The notes below the pieces were generated by a model. That model ran no database searches. It worked only from the letters and a program-made list of their open reading frames with translations, and had not been told where the DNA came from. From contig JAYKKM010000005.1 of assembly GCA_035772405.1 (NCBI GenBank), positions 4,262,501 to 4,326,500 of the forward strand: 64,000 nt of DNA. Reading direction: 5' to 3'. How positions within the stretch are numbered: the first letter of the stretch is position 1; each line of letters starts with the position of its first letter. The position numbers and the translations under genes are program-made. Origin of the DNA: Chrysogorgia sp. JL179-B06. Its lineage: Eukaryota; Cnidaria; Anthozoa; Scleralcyonacea; Chrysogorgiidae. Below, piece by piece: positions 22,501-34,611 of this stretch.

Positions 22501-23586
22501 CTACAGGAAAATGTTTGAGACAATATTAATTCAAACTTAAATTTAAACTTGCTTGTCTGTACAGCACAAAATGACAAGTTTTCACTTGACGTAAACATCA
22601 ATGATGATGTTTTTGCACTGTGATAACAGATTTTTTCACTGTGATAACAAGTTTTTGCACTGTGATAACAGATTTTTGCACTGTGATAACAAGTTTTTGC
22701 ACTGTGATAACATATTTTTGCACTGTGATAACAAGTTTTTGCACTGTAATAACAGATTTTTGCACTGTGATAACAAGTTTTTGCACTGCGATTACATAGA
22801 AACTAACTAGTAGACTATTAAAAATCACGAGTAATGGAGTTTTATCTCTATTCTGTACCATCTCTTTAGTCTTTATTATCAGTCTTTACCATAGCTATAT
22901 CTTATGATTTACTTTTAGCACACTGTAAGTTATTCCCAGTGTTCAATATCTGGACCACAAAATTTTACCAGATAGTGTCAAACATCTAGATTTTGCCCTG
23001 GCACATCCCTAATGGCTAGGTTGTCACTAACACTTCATACACATAAAGCATCGTGTGTTCTTAAAATCATTAACATTATCTGTTTCCAGTGCCATTGTTT
23101 AATTTGCACATTCAGTTTCTGTATGTACTTTGCATTGATATCACCATAATAGCAATGTTTAGCTTAATAATAATTTAATTATAAAATTGACATGCAAAAA
23201 ATCCAATTTTATTCTTCAGAAGTGGACAATCGCTGTATTATGGCTGCCCTACCACACCTGCTTGGTGAGAAGAAGTCAACTGACTTTATCCCTGGGGAGA
23301 TGTTTTGGAAAATCATTCTTGTAAGTTTGCAATTCATTTCCACTTTTCAATTTCCATTTAAAGGCACAATATGTTCCTGAATGGAACATTGTAAATACAG
23401 TAACTGCCATTTCTTAGTTTATTTTATAATGGTAGTATAATTACCTAATATGATAGTATAATATAATAAAATAGTGTAACATAATTTCATGTATAATTAC
23501 AGGATGAAGATGATGTACAGACATCAACCCATGAGACAAAAGCTCCACGACTGATTTTGACTGGAACCATTTTAAATGTTCAGTAA
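19505..23586 (+). CDS. Three-exon gene of unknown function inside the large element, SAM-like start
   Basis: Exon 1 (19505-19598) begins MALTIHEASTSEDLLELLEQ and ends in phase 1 at GTAAGA. Exon 2 (23220-23320) follows a TTCTTCAG acceptor, reads EVDNRCIMAALPHLLGEKKS and onward, and ends at GTAAGT. Exon 3 (23503-23586) follows ATTACAG and ends in TAA after APRLILTGTILNVQ. The phases agree and give 92 residues. The beginning (LLEQSNLGALMDAFK) looks like the start of a SAM domain, whose next part lies in a damaged exon at 19941-20068. It may be a truncated host gene carried by the transposon. Further exons in the 3.6-kb intron cannot be excluded. I do not recognise the second and third exons. Confidence 0.5.
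19941..20068 (+). pseudogene. Damaged SAM-domain exon
   Basis: Between a CTTATAG acceptor and a GTAAGT donor, joining from exon 1 in phase 1, the sequence reads ENQVDGEDF, then needs a shift of frame to read GLEMSDLIVLT, then shifts back to NDPILLKLRKKCISVWSKV. The order FKENQVDGEDF...LEMSDL.VLT...LLKLRKK fits the second half of a SAM domain. In the original frame a TGA interrupts it. Skipping this exon leaves exons 1, 2 and 3 of the neighbouring model in frame; including it does not. Confidence 0.45.
20177..21466. repeat. Exact 645-bp tandem duplication
   Basis: The block at 20177-20821 is repeated at 20822-21466 with no difference that I could see, including an 87-codon frame in each (20384 and 21029). 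The unit contains an inverted repeat around CACGATCGC and a stretch with GGTTAGGGTTAGG. The frame is not recognised and is likely non-coding. Confidence 0.9.
21025..21551. mobile_element. MITE with CAGTGGTCCAATTAACTGCG end
   Basis: The left end CAGTGGTCCAATTAACTGCG and inward GAGGGAACTGGGACT are mirrored near 21508-21551 as AGTCCCAGTTCCCTC followed by GGTTAATTGGTCTCAGTGG. A second left end lies at 20380 because of the 645-bp duplication. The interior has telomere-like TTAGGG motifs and an ATTAAGGATAAT inverted repeat. A related piece on the other strand lies at 60033-60100. Confidence 0.55.
21559..21762. mobile_element. Small hairpin MITE
   Basis: The left end CTACACGCGTAAAAATGCAC and the right end GTGCGATTTTTCGCTGTGTAG are imperfect inverted repeats of about 28 bp around a 150-bp core rich in AACAATGTTGTT palindromes. 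It directly follows the CAGTGGTCC-type MITE end. Confidence 0.65.
21770..22320. other. No recognisable gene, telomere-like start
   Basis: The first 100 bases repeat the GGGTTAGGGTTAGAAAAC motif of the preceding element. The rest is AT-rich with a short local repeat (TTTACTATTTAACCAGCAAT twice near 21960). No coding signal was found. Confidence 0.45.
22323..22487. mobile_element. 165-bp hairpin MITE
   Basis: The left end AGTAATAGTATGATTTTGAG and the right end, the inverse of AGTAATAGTATGATTTTTCG, enclose a core that is itself partly self-complementary (TTTTTCAAA...TTTGAAAAA). There is no coding capacity. Confidence 0.75.
22613..22795. repeat. 21-bp minisatellite
   Basis: About eight and a half copies of TTTTTGCACTGTGATAACAR occur in tandem. 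Because 21 is a multiple of three, a frame stays open on each strand (LHCDNKF on plus, VITVQK on minus). I regard both as artefacts. Confidence 0.9.
22815..23200. other. Intron-like AT-rich DNA
   Basis: This stretch lies between the minisatellite and exon 2 of the unknown gene. I see nothing specific in it. Confidence 0.45.
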
Positions 23587-23879
23587 CTTTGTTTGGCCAA
23601 TGAGGGCAATGGTCCAATTTTAAGCCATTCTCTGTTTAACTACTAAGCAATTTGTCTGTGAGCCGGGATGAAATTTCAGTCCAGCTTACCGGGCTGAGAT
23701 TTTAGCCCGGCCAGGCTGAGACTATCCATGTAATAAGCCCTTTATATAGCACTTTTTGCTGTTAAGAATTTTGTAAACATTTGTAAAACAGGAAGCATTT
23801 AGATTAAATTTTTTCATCAAATTTGTGTTGTTTTTTTTGGTATATTTCATAAGATGGATAAGATTTGTGCATTAAATGT

Positions 23880-24303
23880 TAACCATTTGTGTAATGGTTA
23901 ATACTACCATTTCTACAACCAATAAAAAATTGTTAAAATAACACACTTTAACCATTTAGAATTGATTACCTCAGATCCACTCTGGGTACTATTCTAAATA
24001 GGTTAAACTACTATTGTTAATTGGTTACAACTTCGAATGACCAAATCTAATTGGTCATATACACGCATTATAATTGATCATTTCTACTAAAATAAAATGG
24101 TTAAATCTACTATTGGAAATTGGTCGTTACAACAATTCACAATGTTAGTTTCAACCATTAGCAAATGGTAAATGTAACCATTTAAATGTGGTTACAGGCG
24201 ACCATTTATTAATTGGTTGTTATAACCATTTACAACTGTTTGTCTCAGATCCACATTTCAACCATTTTTTTTTGCTTGAAATAACCATTTCGTTTTTACA
24301 GTG
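23880..24303. repeat. Right subterminal TGGTT/AACCA block
   Basis: Alternating AACCATTT and TGGTTA motifs run to the terminal TTTTTACAGTG of the 11.3-kb element. It mirrors the left subterminal block in motif content but not in detailed sequence, and lacks the 165-bp period. Confidence 0.7.
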
Positions 24304-24715
24304 TATGTAAAAGTTTGTAAATGATTGCACCGTATATGAAGTTGTTTCTCGCCCATCTCACTATCTGTGATTGGACTGAATCTAACAATATGCGTTTAAA
24401 TGTTAAGAAAACAAAGGAGTTCTGGATATCCTTTTTGAAATCTCCTGTAGAACTCGATAATTGTCTTTCAACAACTCCTCGTTAGATATCGTAGATCATT
24501 TCAAACTCCATGGATATTATCCGACTATTACCTGGAACCAGCTACATGTCGCTGGTATATGTGCTAAAGCAAGCAGTAAACGTTTATATGCACTCCGACT
24601 ACTTAAACGAAACGTTATACAAACCCGAGACATCGTTATGGGTTTCTGCTCGTTTCTTGGTAGTTGATATATTTTTGAAATTCAAGGTGAAGCGCTTTCA
24701 ACGTAAAAACTGAAC
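24304..24715 (+). pseudogene. Decayed LINE reverse transcriptase, unit 2, 3' part
   Basis: The LINE remnant resumes after the large insertion, with N.MRLNVKKTKEFWI and the CAKASSKRLYALRLLKR stretch, ending at the same deletion point as in the other units. Confidence 0.72.
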
Positions 24716-27185
24716 TGAATTATTATATTAATTATTATATTATTATAATCTTTATTTATCCACGGTAAATTCACCAAGTTTTACAAAATAATAACAATAA
24801 TTACATAAAAAAATAAATTACAGTCATATAGAAAAAATGTTCCAAGTATAATCTATTACACAACTATTTTATCACTAATTTTCATAAATAAACAAGTGAT
24901 GTTTACAGGTGACATATTGTTTATGGTATCATGCATAAAAAAGTGCTTATGAAAATAATTTTTTCCAGTTTTTTGTTTTGAGGTATGTTTCGAAAATACT
25001 TTCATATTTGTTATTTTTTAAAAACAAAATTGATCAATTTGTTAAAAAATCTGTCACAGAGACTGGGTCCGAATTTAACTCTGATGACGTCAAGATGTTC
25101 AGAGAGAGAGCGTATTTAAAAAAATATGTCAAGTGATTCGGCAACTAGTGTTGTGAGGAGCGCCAGCAACGCAATATCTTCTCCTGTGTTTTGTAGCTTT
25201 CTCACTAATTTCTGCCATCTTTACACTACTTGCAAACACCTTGATGTGTCAAACACATCAACAAGTTAACCACTTTTTGGCTGAAATGTTCCTTCTTTTA
25301 TAGCCTATTTCAGTCGCCTAATAACGTTTTAAAGAATCTTTCCTGTTCAATATGTTCTAAACGCATACTGAACATTTAAAAACTGCAACAATAAATTTCG
25401 TTTCACAGGCACTTTAAAAAAGTAAAGAAAATTATAGTGCATATGAAGTAAAAATGAAGTTTGCTTCATTTGAAAGAACTTTTGAAACAATATCTAATTT
25501 TATATATCGCCTCGTTTATGAGATATTTAGGTTTGTTTGATATGTAAATGAGATAACATGTGACGTCATGTTGGTGACTTTGGAAACCATTTTGACTTAT
25601 TGGAAAATTATGTATATTTTTGGGTTTATTTAACGAAATCACTTGAAATTTTGCACATGAATGCATCTATTGACAGGACTTAATAGTTTTGGACGAGATA
25701 TGGAAGATCCTCAGAGACCCGGAGAGGAATCGAAAGTGTAATTACCTTCTGATTGCCGTTGTGAGATGCTCTAACACATTGCAGAGCTACCAAGACTGAG
25801 ATGATGTACAATGATGTACTTTTCAATAGTTTTGCTTAAACTTAGATTAACAACATTCAGTCAAAGATTAAAAATTATACTTAAGTAAACATTTTAGTAA
25901 TGATTGTTAACCAATGAAAAGTCAAGAGCACGCAAGATGATTAAGTGTAAGTTTTACCAATAAATTATTTAATACTTTTAACTTACTATTATTTTTATGC
26001 CGTGCTTGATCACAATTTACATGAATACCTTTTCAGTATTGCGCATTTTCACTAGGTTTGAATAGTTTATTTTTATAAGTAACTTGATCAACTATGTGAG
26101 TTTAGGTAGAAACGGATTTGGCATATGGAATTTATTTGTACTTTAGATTACAATTGATTCCATATATTCTATACAATTTTAAATTTTCATCCGGTGATAT
26201 AACCTTATTCAACACTGGCAGGAAGCTTCTTGTGAAGCGTAGCCAGATGCAAAACTGTTAATTACTATAACTGTCTAATTTAAAATGGGGTGCTTTGTAC
26301 GAAGATGCAAATAACGCAAGCGAATAATGAAATTACAAGAAGAGAGACACTCTTCTCTGGTAAAAATGCGTCGAAACCGATCAACCCTTTATCACTTTTG
26401 TATCTTTAAAATGACATTATTTCTTCTCATCAATCATTTGGCCAAATGACAACGCTGATACCTCTCGACGCTAAAGTCTCCCAAGAGTTTTGTGCATTTC
26501 GGTTCCATAAATACTAGTTTAAACAACACGTCTAATTCACAGCATGGGATTTTATACACACCTGTGCTTAATATAGCAATAGATACTATACTTAGCTTGC
26601 ACAAGGAAACGATGAGTCGAAAGCAAGATAATATTGCCTTGGGGGATAATTTCTGCATATTTCTGATATTATACACTATAGGTTATTCTTTGGACAGTTT
26701 TGTCGTTTTATTTTTATTGCAGTTTTTGTAACGGGTGTTTTTCAATCTGTTGTATTAACTGTATTCCCAAACATTACTTGTGCTTGCTTTCGAATGTTTA
26801 GACTTCTCTTGGCTATACATCAGACTTGATGGCGTGTTGCTATTAGCAACGAATACGTTATCACATTATGAAATACTACCTGCTACCTATCCGCAATGTA
26901 CTAGTATAATAATGCATAGTAGGACTAGCCTTTCATTGGTGGCGGTGCCATGAAGTGTCTATGGGGATGCAGATAAAAAATAACCGTCGTGGCCACCCAT
27001 CACCCTACTACCTCGATTTACTTCTTATTCTGTTAAAGAATGTGGGTATCACTGATCCATTGTAATATGAACTCTTAAAAAATGAAAGCTACTCGATGAT
27101 ATTCAAAAATTGTTGATAAAAGTTTATTTCATTTAAGATTTTAAGATTAGATTTTCTTACAAAGAGCGATAGTCTTCCATTTATT

Positions 27186-28682
27186 CTATTTTTTTATGTA
27201 TACATATGCAACATTTAATTCTTCTTCGATCCATTTCCAGCACGCCTCTCCTGTTTTGTAATCACACATTGAGTACAAAACTTTGTGAGAGAACTTCACA
27301 GGCTTGCAAAATGTTATGCTGCAGTTGACGCATTTGGCGTAAGGTATCATTCTTGGAAAGCGTAGGGGTTTGTCATTGATCACCCATTTCCATGGACAGT
27401 TGGTTGACAGTTCGTTTAACATGGAGCTTTTCCTGTGAATGGTAGATTTCGTCGACGACGATTTTTGAACGAAGTCGTAACGTTGCCTGTAGGTTTTCAG
27501 TATGGGTGGCTCTTGAACGTTTGATGGCGGTAGCTTATAACATGTTTGACCAGTCGAAAATGGAAATATGATTGGATAGATGATTACAGCAAAGAGCTAA
27601 AATAATAAAGAGAAAAGTTAGCTTTTAGTTAACCTTGTAAAAGAGCAGAGATTTTTTTCGGAACACAGACATGCACATTTTACATGAAGAAAACATAATT
27701 AATGTATTTCATGAAATATTTAAATATATATTTAACAATTATGCCAAGAGTTCATATACGAGAGCGAGTGGTATAATTGTTTTATAATATAAGACACTGC
27801 ATGGTATTTACTATAGGTTTTTTTTCGTGTTCTTTTATCAAGCAAATACCTGATTTCTTGCTCATTCTCTTCAGCAAAACATTTGGCCAATTTGTTTTTT
27901 CATTTCTAATGGGTATGAGCTAATAGCTGGACAGTATAAGAACCAAGGAAATGGCAGAAAAACTCACATCTGGTGAATCATGTCTATATTATAAATGTTT
28001 TTATTTCCTGCCTTTGTCGACCTCAGAGACTCCTTGAACACCAAAACACCAAAGCTACGTGAAGCCTCTGTATACAGCGGGTACCATTACGTCCGAAGTT
28101 ATGTGTTTCTTCTTTAAATATATGTATATGTGTTGTGCACAGCTTTTTATCATAAAAAATTATCCGTTGTTAGTGAAATCGGGATGCAAGTGTCAATAAA
28201 TATTAATAGAAGCAGGAAAAGGCAACATATCAACAGCATTTTTTAGTCGAAGGAATATTTCACCGGTGTAATGATTGTAGGAGCTTTGAATTGACAGACC
28301 ATACAAAGTGAACGATCGTCAAGCTCAAATCATGATTGATTATTACAACCTTAAAACAATTAACTACTGGTGTTTAAACTTTTAAACGAGAATCTGCATG
28401 GACGGGTTAGCTGTTCTTTAGCTATAAACTTTTTTTAAACAAATGCAGGATGTCGCTAATAACTACTCATGTAAACCTATAGACAAGTGTAAACTATAGG
28501 TGTAGATTCCCATATTTTTCTTAACCCGTTGAAGGTTGTAGTCTGACAGCCGAAAGCTCGTACCAATAAAAACTTATATCAATGAACGCTTGTTTTATAT
28601 CATTATGTTTAAACCTGATATCGGCTCGTATATTTTTTCTACTTACCATACTATTCACAATTTGTTTAATTTCCATTTTCAT
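27186..28682 (-). CDS. IL-17-like secreted cytokine, copy 3 (two exons)
   Basis: This is the third copy. Exon 1 is 28647-28682 and exon 2 is 27186-27596, with the same splice signals and phase as copy 2. The exon 2 product from the conserved MLNEL onward is identical to that of copies 2, 4 and 5. AATAAA lies at 27180-27185, directly after the stop. The surrounding left half of the unit matches unit 2 at an offset of about 18,760 bp, so this gene is a very recent duplicate. The frame is intact, which fits a working gene but is also expected from recent copying alone. Confidence 0.78.
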
Positions 28683-29392
28683 ATATTCTTTCTGAGTGTA
28701 TTTTGTGTTTGAGTCATTTCATAGAGAAACTGACTTTATATACAGCAGGCAATGCAGTGGGTTTGTACCTAAATTTATTTTCATTACAATAGAACAATTA
28801 TAATATTTGACATCTGCAAGATGTGCTGAAAGCAAGTTGTAGCTGCACCTTCCTGAATCCACCAGTACTCATATGCAAATATTAAATATATAACGGAAAT
28901 TTATATGGCCACCGCGCACTAGAACACCATCCAAACAACAGACCTGAGCTAGCAATTACAGTACTTTGAAGTAGTTGATATTAGCCAAACATTTACCTTC
29001 TTAACATTTGACGAATTCAATTTGGCAATTTTTAACATGATTAACCGCTTCATACTGAATCAGCTACAATACATGAGGGTTCTTTATTGGAACGTTTACA
29101 CAGCGAGGGACGGTAATTGCTTTATCCACGTAAATTATCCAAACAGCGAGGGGCTGACTGTTTCCATGATTTAATATTACGAAATAGATACGATACATGC
29201 GGTGTTATCAGTGTATGCGGAACTATGAGGAAGTGACACATCGAAACCCTATCATGTACAAGATCAATTCTCTGATCATTGCTCCCATTTTGTGATTTGA
29301 TGTTGTGCGCATGTAGGTGATCAGCGAGAGCCTTCCGTTATATCAAAGCATGTTCCTTGAATATGACTTCCGGAGTGACTGTGCAGAGGAAG

Positions 29393-29602
29393 TTAGGAAG
29401 TAGACATGCATCGGTTAGCTGAGTGTTTCATGATAGCAACTTTCCATGCAGCACTATCTAATGCTAGTTCCTTACGCAAACCCTTCTTCCCCAAATCTGT
29501 TTTCACAACCTTCTTCCATGTCTTCCTAGGTCTCCTTTCCCCCTTCTTCCACCATATATCTAAATCAATAATCTTGATCCATCTTCTGCATGACGTTATC
29601 AA
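29393..29602 (-). pseudogene. LINE 3' coding fragment, open copy in unit 3
   Basis: This is the only copy of the minus-strand LINE fragment that reads as a continuous 69-codon frame. It contains RRPRKTWKKVVKTDLGKKGL and ELALDSAAWKVAIMKHSANR, which match the C-terminal end typical of some non-LTR retrotransposon polyproteins. The other units carry one more C in the run at the position of 29535, which breaks the frame. It is a dead fragment with no reverse transcriptase attached. Confidence 0.55.
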
Positions 29603-29710
29603 ACTAAACCAGTCCGCCTACTCCTACCGATAACACTGATGCTAACCAGCTCCAAACGATCTCTTAGCTCCAAATCTATTCCTTTGTGGTGCTTTTTGTT
29701 TTAACCGCAT

Positions 29711-29911
29711 ATGAAGTACATCATTGTATATAGTTCATATAAGATGTATTCAAATCAGCGCCTATTGATTCCATTTTATGATGAGGCTGAAATTATTAAA
29801 TGTTCAATAATTTACAAGAGAATAAACGGGAATAGTCCCGCTTATATTTATGATATGTTTCCACGTAAAATAGACGTACATTCAAGACTTACTATAGACA
29901 GGACATATTAA
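29711..29911 (+). pseudogene. LINE reverse transcriptase C-terminal fragment, unit 3
   Basis: This has the same 66-residue translation as the unit 1 copy. It sits just after the open opposite-strand LINE fragment. Confidence 0.55.
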
Positions 29912-30868
29912 TATTGTCTGCTCGCGCTATAATTGTGAGGATGAAGGTGTAAGTTCATTCACTACGGAATAAAATTTTTAATAATTCTTAACATATAGTA
30001 ATTCTTAGAAATAGTTCTTTTAATCATTTTATTGTAAACAGTATAGTCTGAGGGCTAGTAGTTTATTAGTTTTTATTCTAACTGTCACTTGTCAACCCCG
30101 TGAAATAAAGTTGTTAATTTATTGCATGGCTAAAGTACATGACGCATTGCATGGCTATAAAGTACAACACTAACATGGCAATACATAGGAACATAATGAT
30201 GGAAAGTTATCTCAGTTTGAATCAAAGTCTCGGCTCAACAATCTTCTGTAGGGAGTCCGTTCTTAAGTCTCTCGATTATGGGTGGATGGCATCTAATGGT
30301 TACTCGCTTATAGCGAGTTGCGAGCACGTTCTTGCGATAGTTTATTATATCTATCACTCTTTTAGGTGAATGGAATACCCCAGGCAACAGGCTAGAAGCC
30401 CAATTGATAGGTGTCCGACCAAGGATGACTGCATGATATAAGAGGATTAGACATGAATATTTTTGAGAATTGATATTCCCCCGCTTATAAGCTCACCCTG
30501 GATAAAGACGCATGCGCCTTTAAACAATCAAAATCTGCGAGTTTGATAGACAGGAACAGAATACCGTACTTTTAATAATTACATGCTTTATAGATCTCGG
30601 CGCTTTTACCCGGTATTGGCATGGAACTTCAATGCCATTGTTTCTTTTATTCTCGTGGGGTATGGCTAGAGGTGCGCCTTATGCGAATTTTTATAGGCGC
30701 ATGCGCCTCTAAACGACCATTTTGACACCGAAGATTATCGAAAAATCTTGAATTTTCGCTTACAGGCGCATGCGCTTATATGTGGGGGAATAGGGTACGA
30801 AATAATTTTAATGACTATTGATGTTGTTAAGCAAAGCACTAGATTCAAAAAGCATTTGCTACTAAATA

Positions 30869-32218
30869 TTGTGCCGCAGGAACTCGATTTTTATAGTCTT
30901 TTTCCACGAGGGTGTCCTCTATAGAGGTCCTGAATTGGCCGACCTGATCGTTGAGTCGTTCTACAGAGTCTCTAGAGATATATCTTTGTTGAATTTCACA
31001 AAAATCCCAGTCTCCATTGTCCCTGATGAATTTATCATAACTCCTCAACAAGTTTAACTTCCAGTTCGGATAAAAATTTATAAATCTACTTATCCTGACG
31101 AAATACCAAATTATCTCCTTAAATCCTTTGCGCTCTTCCTAAGTAGTCCCATATGCTCTCTTTTTAACTCTTCAATTGTCCAAGGTTTCCTCCCAGCTGT
31201 CTGGAAATGTGTAAATGTCTTACCCTTACCCAAGATAGCCAATCTCCAATTTCAGTACGGCGGTATCAAGAACTGTTCTACGACATGTACTAATTAACCT
31301 CGTTCTTCACTGCATGGTTATAGCTGCAACCGATTTAACCCGGCTCAGTTATCATGAGATCCTGTATGATTGATTTCTCGAAAGCTTGATCACAATCTCC
31401 TGCTCAATAAACTTCGTAACTTAGATGTACCTCCTACTCTGCTCAATTGGTGAGCTCATTTCTAGTAGAAACTGGGTCAAATTAAGACTAAAACAAACTG
31501 GTTAAAAAACCAATTAAATTTGGTTGTATCAGATTCACAAATTAACCTTTTTTTACGGGTTGAAACAGCCGAATTTTGTTGGTTGAAACAACCAAAATAC
31601 GGTCATTTTATTCAAAATATTTGGTTATTTCATAACCATTCAAATTGGTTATGAATCTGAGACAACCTACCAAATCGATAATTGTTTCAACCAATCTGTT
31701 TTTACAGTGCGGAAAGCTGTCAACGCATGCAGGTGTCCCTCAAGGAATCAAACTTGCAGGTCCTTTGTTCTTTCTCGTGATGATCAATGATTTGCTAACA
31801 AATCTTCCTATGTAAAAGTTTGTAAATGATTGCACCGTATATGAACTTGTTTCTCGCCCATCTCACTATCTGTGACTGGACTGAATCTAACAATATGCGT
31901 TTAAATGTTAAGAAAACAAAGGAGTTCTGGATATCCTTTTTGAAATCTCCTGTAGAACTCGATAATTGTCTTTCAACAACTCCTCGTTAGATATCGTAGA
32001 TCATTTCAAACTCCATGGATATTATCCGACTATACACCTGGAACCAGCTACCTGTCGCTGGTATATGTGCTAAAGCAAGCAGTAAACGTTTATATGCACT
32101 CCGACTACTTAAACGAAACGTTATACAAACCCGAGAAATCGTTATGGGTTTCTGCTCGTTTCTTGGTAGTTGATATATTTTTGAAATTCAAGGTGAAGCG
32201 CTTTCAACGTAAAAACTG
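30869..32218 (+). pseudogene. Decayed LINE reverse transcriptase, unit 3
   Basis: Nearly the same sequence as the unit 1 copy, with the same stops and the MITE at 31489-31709. Confidence 0.72.
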
Positions 32219-34611
32219 AACTGAATTATTATATTAATTATTATATTATTATAATCTTTATTTATCCACGGTAAATTCACCAAGTTTTACAAAATAATAA
32301 CAATAATTACATAAAAAAATAAATTACAGTCATATAGAAAAAATGTTCCAAGTATAATCTATTACACAACTATTTTATCACTAATTTTCATAAATAAACA
32401 AGTGATGTTTACAGGTGACATATTGTTTATGGTATCATGCATAAAAAAGTGCTTATGAAAATAATTTTTTCCAGTTTTTTGTTTTGAGGTATGTTTCGAA
32501 AATACTTTCATATTTGTTATTTTTTAAAAACAAAATTGATCAATTTGTTAAAAAATCTTTCACAGAGACTGGGTCCGAATTTAACTCTGATGACGTCAAG
32601 ATGTTTGTAAACAAAGACAGAGAGAGAGCGTATTTAAAAAAATATGTCAAGTGATTCGGCAACTAGTGTTGTCAGGAGCGCCAGCAACGCAATATCTTCT
32701 CCTGTGTTTTGTAGCTTTCTCACTAATTTCTGCCATCTTTACACTACTTGCAAACACCTTGATGTGTCAAACACATCAACAAGTTAATCACTTTTTGGCT
32801 GAAATGTTCCTTCTTTTATAGCCTATTTCAGTGGCCTAAAAAAGTAAAGAAAATTATAGTGCATATGAAGTAAAAATGAAGTTTGCTTCATTTGAAAGAA
32901 CTTTTGAAACAATATCTAATTTTATATATCGCCTCGTTTATGAGATATTTAGGTTTGTTTGATATGTAAATGAGATAACATGTGACGTCATGTTGGTGAC
33001 TTTGGAAACCATTTTGACTTATTGGAAAATTATGTATATTTTTGGGTTTATTTAACGAAATCACTTGAAATTTTGCACATGAATGCATCTATTGACACGA
33101 CTTAATAGTTTTGGACGAGATATGGAAGATCCTCAGAGACCCGGAGAGGAATCCGAAAGTGTAATTACCTTCTGATTGCCGTTGTGAGATGCTCTAACAC
33201 ATTGCAGAGCTACCAAGACTGAGATGATGTACAATGATGTACTTTTCAATAGTTTTGCTTAAACTTAGATTAACAACATTCAGTCAAAGATTAAAAATTA
33301 TACTTAAGTAAACATTTTAGTAATGATTGTTAACCAATGAAAAGTCAAGAGCACGCAAGATGATTAAGTGTAAGTTTTACCAATAAATTATTTAATACTT
33401 TTAACTTACTATTATTTTTATGCCGTGCTTGATCACAATTTACATGAATACCTTTTCAGTATTGCGCATTTTCACTAGGTTTGAATAGTTTATTTTTATA
33501 AGTAACTTGATCAACTATGTGAGTTTAGGTAGAAACGGATTTGGCATATGGAATTTATTTGTACTTTAGATTACAACTTGATTCCATATATATTCTATAC
33601 AATTTTAAATTTTCATCCGGTGATATAACCTTATTCAACACTGGCAGGAAGCTTCTTGTGAAGCGTAGGCAGATGCAAAACTGTTAATTACTATAACTGT
33701 CTAATTTAAAATGGGGTGCTTTGTACGAAGATGCAAATAACGCAAGCGAATAATGAAATTACAAGAAGAGAGACACTCTTCTCTGGTAAAAATGCGTCGA
33801 AACCGATCAACCCTTTATCACTTTTGTATCTTTAAAATGACATTATTTCTTCTCATCAATCATTTGGCCAAATGACAACGCTGATACCTCTCGACGCTAA
33901 AGTCTCCCAAGAGTTTTGTGCATTTCGGTTCCATAAATACTAGTTTAAACAACACGTCTAATTCACAGCATGGGATTTTATACACACCTGTGCTTAATAT
34001 AGCAATAGATACTATACTTAGCTTGCACAAGGAAACGATGAGTCGAAAGCAAGATAATATTGCCTTGGGGGATAATTTCTGCATATTTCTGATATTATAC
34101 ACTATAGGTTATTCTTTGGACAGTTTTGTCGTTTTATTTTTATTGCAGTTTTTGTAACGGGTGTTTTTCAATCTGTTGTATTAACTGTATTCCCAAACAT
34201 TACTTGTGCTTGCTTTCGAATGTTTAGACTTCTCTTGGCTATACATCAGACTTGATGGCGTGTTGCTATTAGCAACGAATACGTTATCACATTATGAAAT
34301 ACTACCTGCTACCTATCCGCAATGTACTAGTATAATAATGCATAGTAGGACTAGCCTTTCATTGGTGGCGGTGCCATGAAGTGTCTATGGGGATGCAGAT
34401 AAAAAATAACCGTCGTGGCCACCCATCACCCTACTACCTCGATTTACTTCTTATTCTGTTAAAGAATGTGGGTATCACTGATCCATTGTAATATGAACTC
34501 TTAAAAAATGAAAGCTACTCGATGATATTCAAAAATTGTTGATAAAAGTTTATTTCATTTAAGATTTTAAGATTAGATTTTCTTACAAAGAGCGATAGTC
34601 TTCCATTTATT

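Larger units (their letters stand above)
26100..33522. repeat. Array unit 3 (chimeric)
   Basis: This 7,423-bp unit has a left half like unit 2 and a right half like unit 1. The switch lies between about 30180 (CATGGCTATAAAG and ATGGCAATAC as in unit 2) and 30603 (GGCGCTTTTACCC as in unit 1). The right half also shares with unit 1 the loss of about 85 bp near 32835. Confidence 0.93.

Noticed and set aside
22598..22861. 87-codon minus-strand frame reading VITVQK repeats
   Set aside because: A product of the 21-bp minisatellite.
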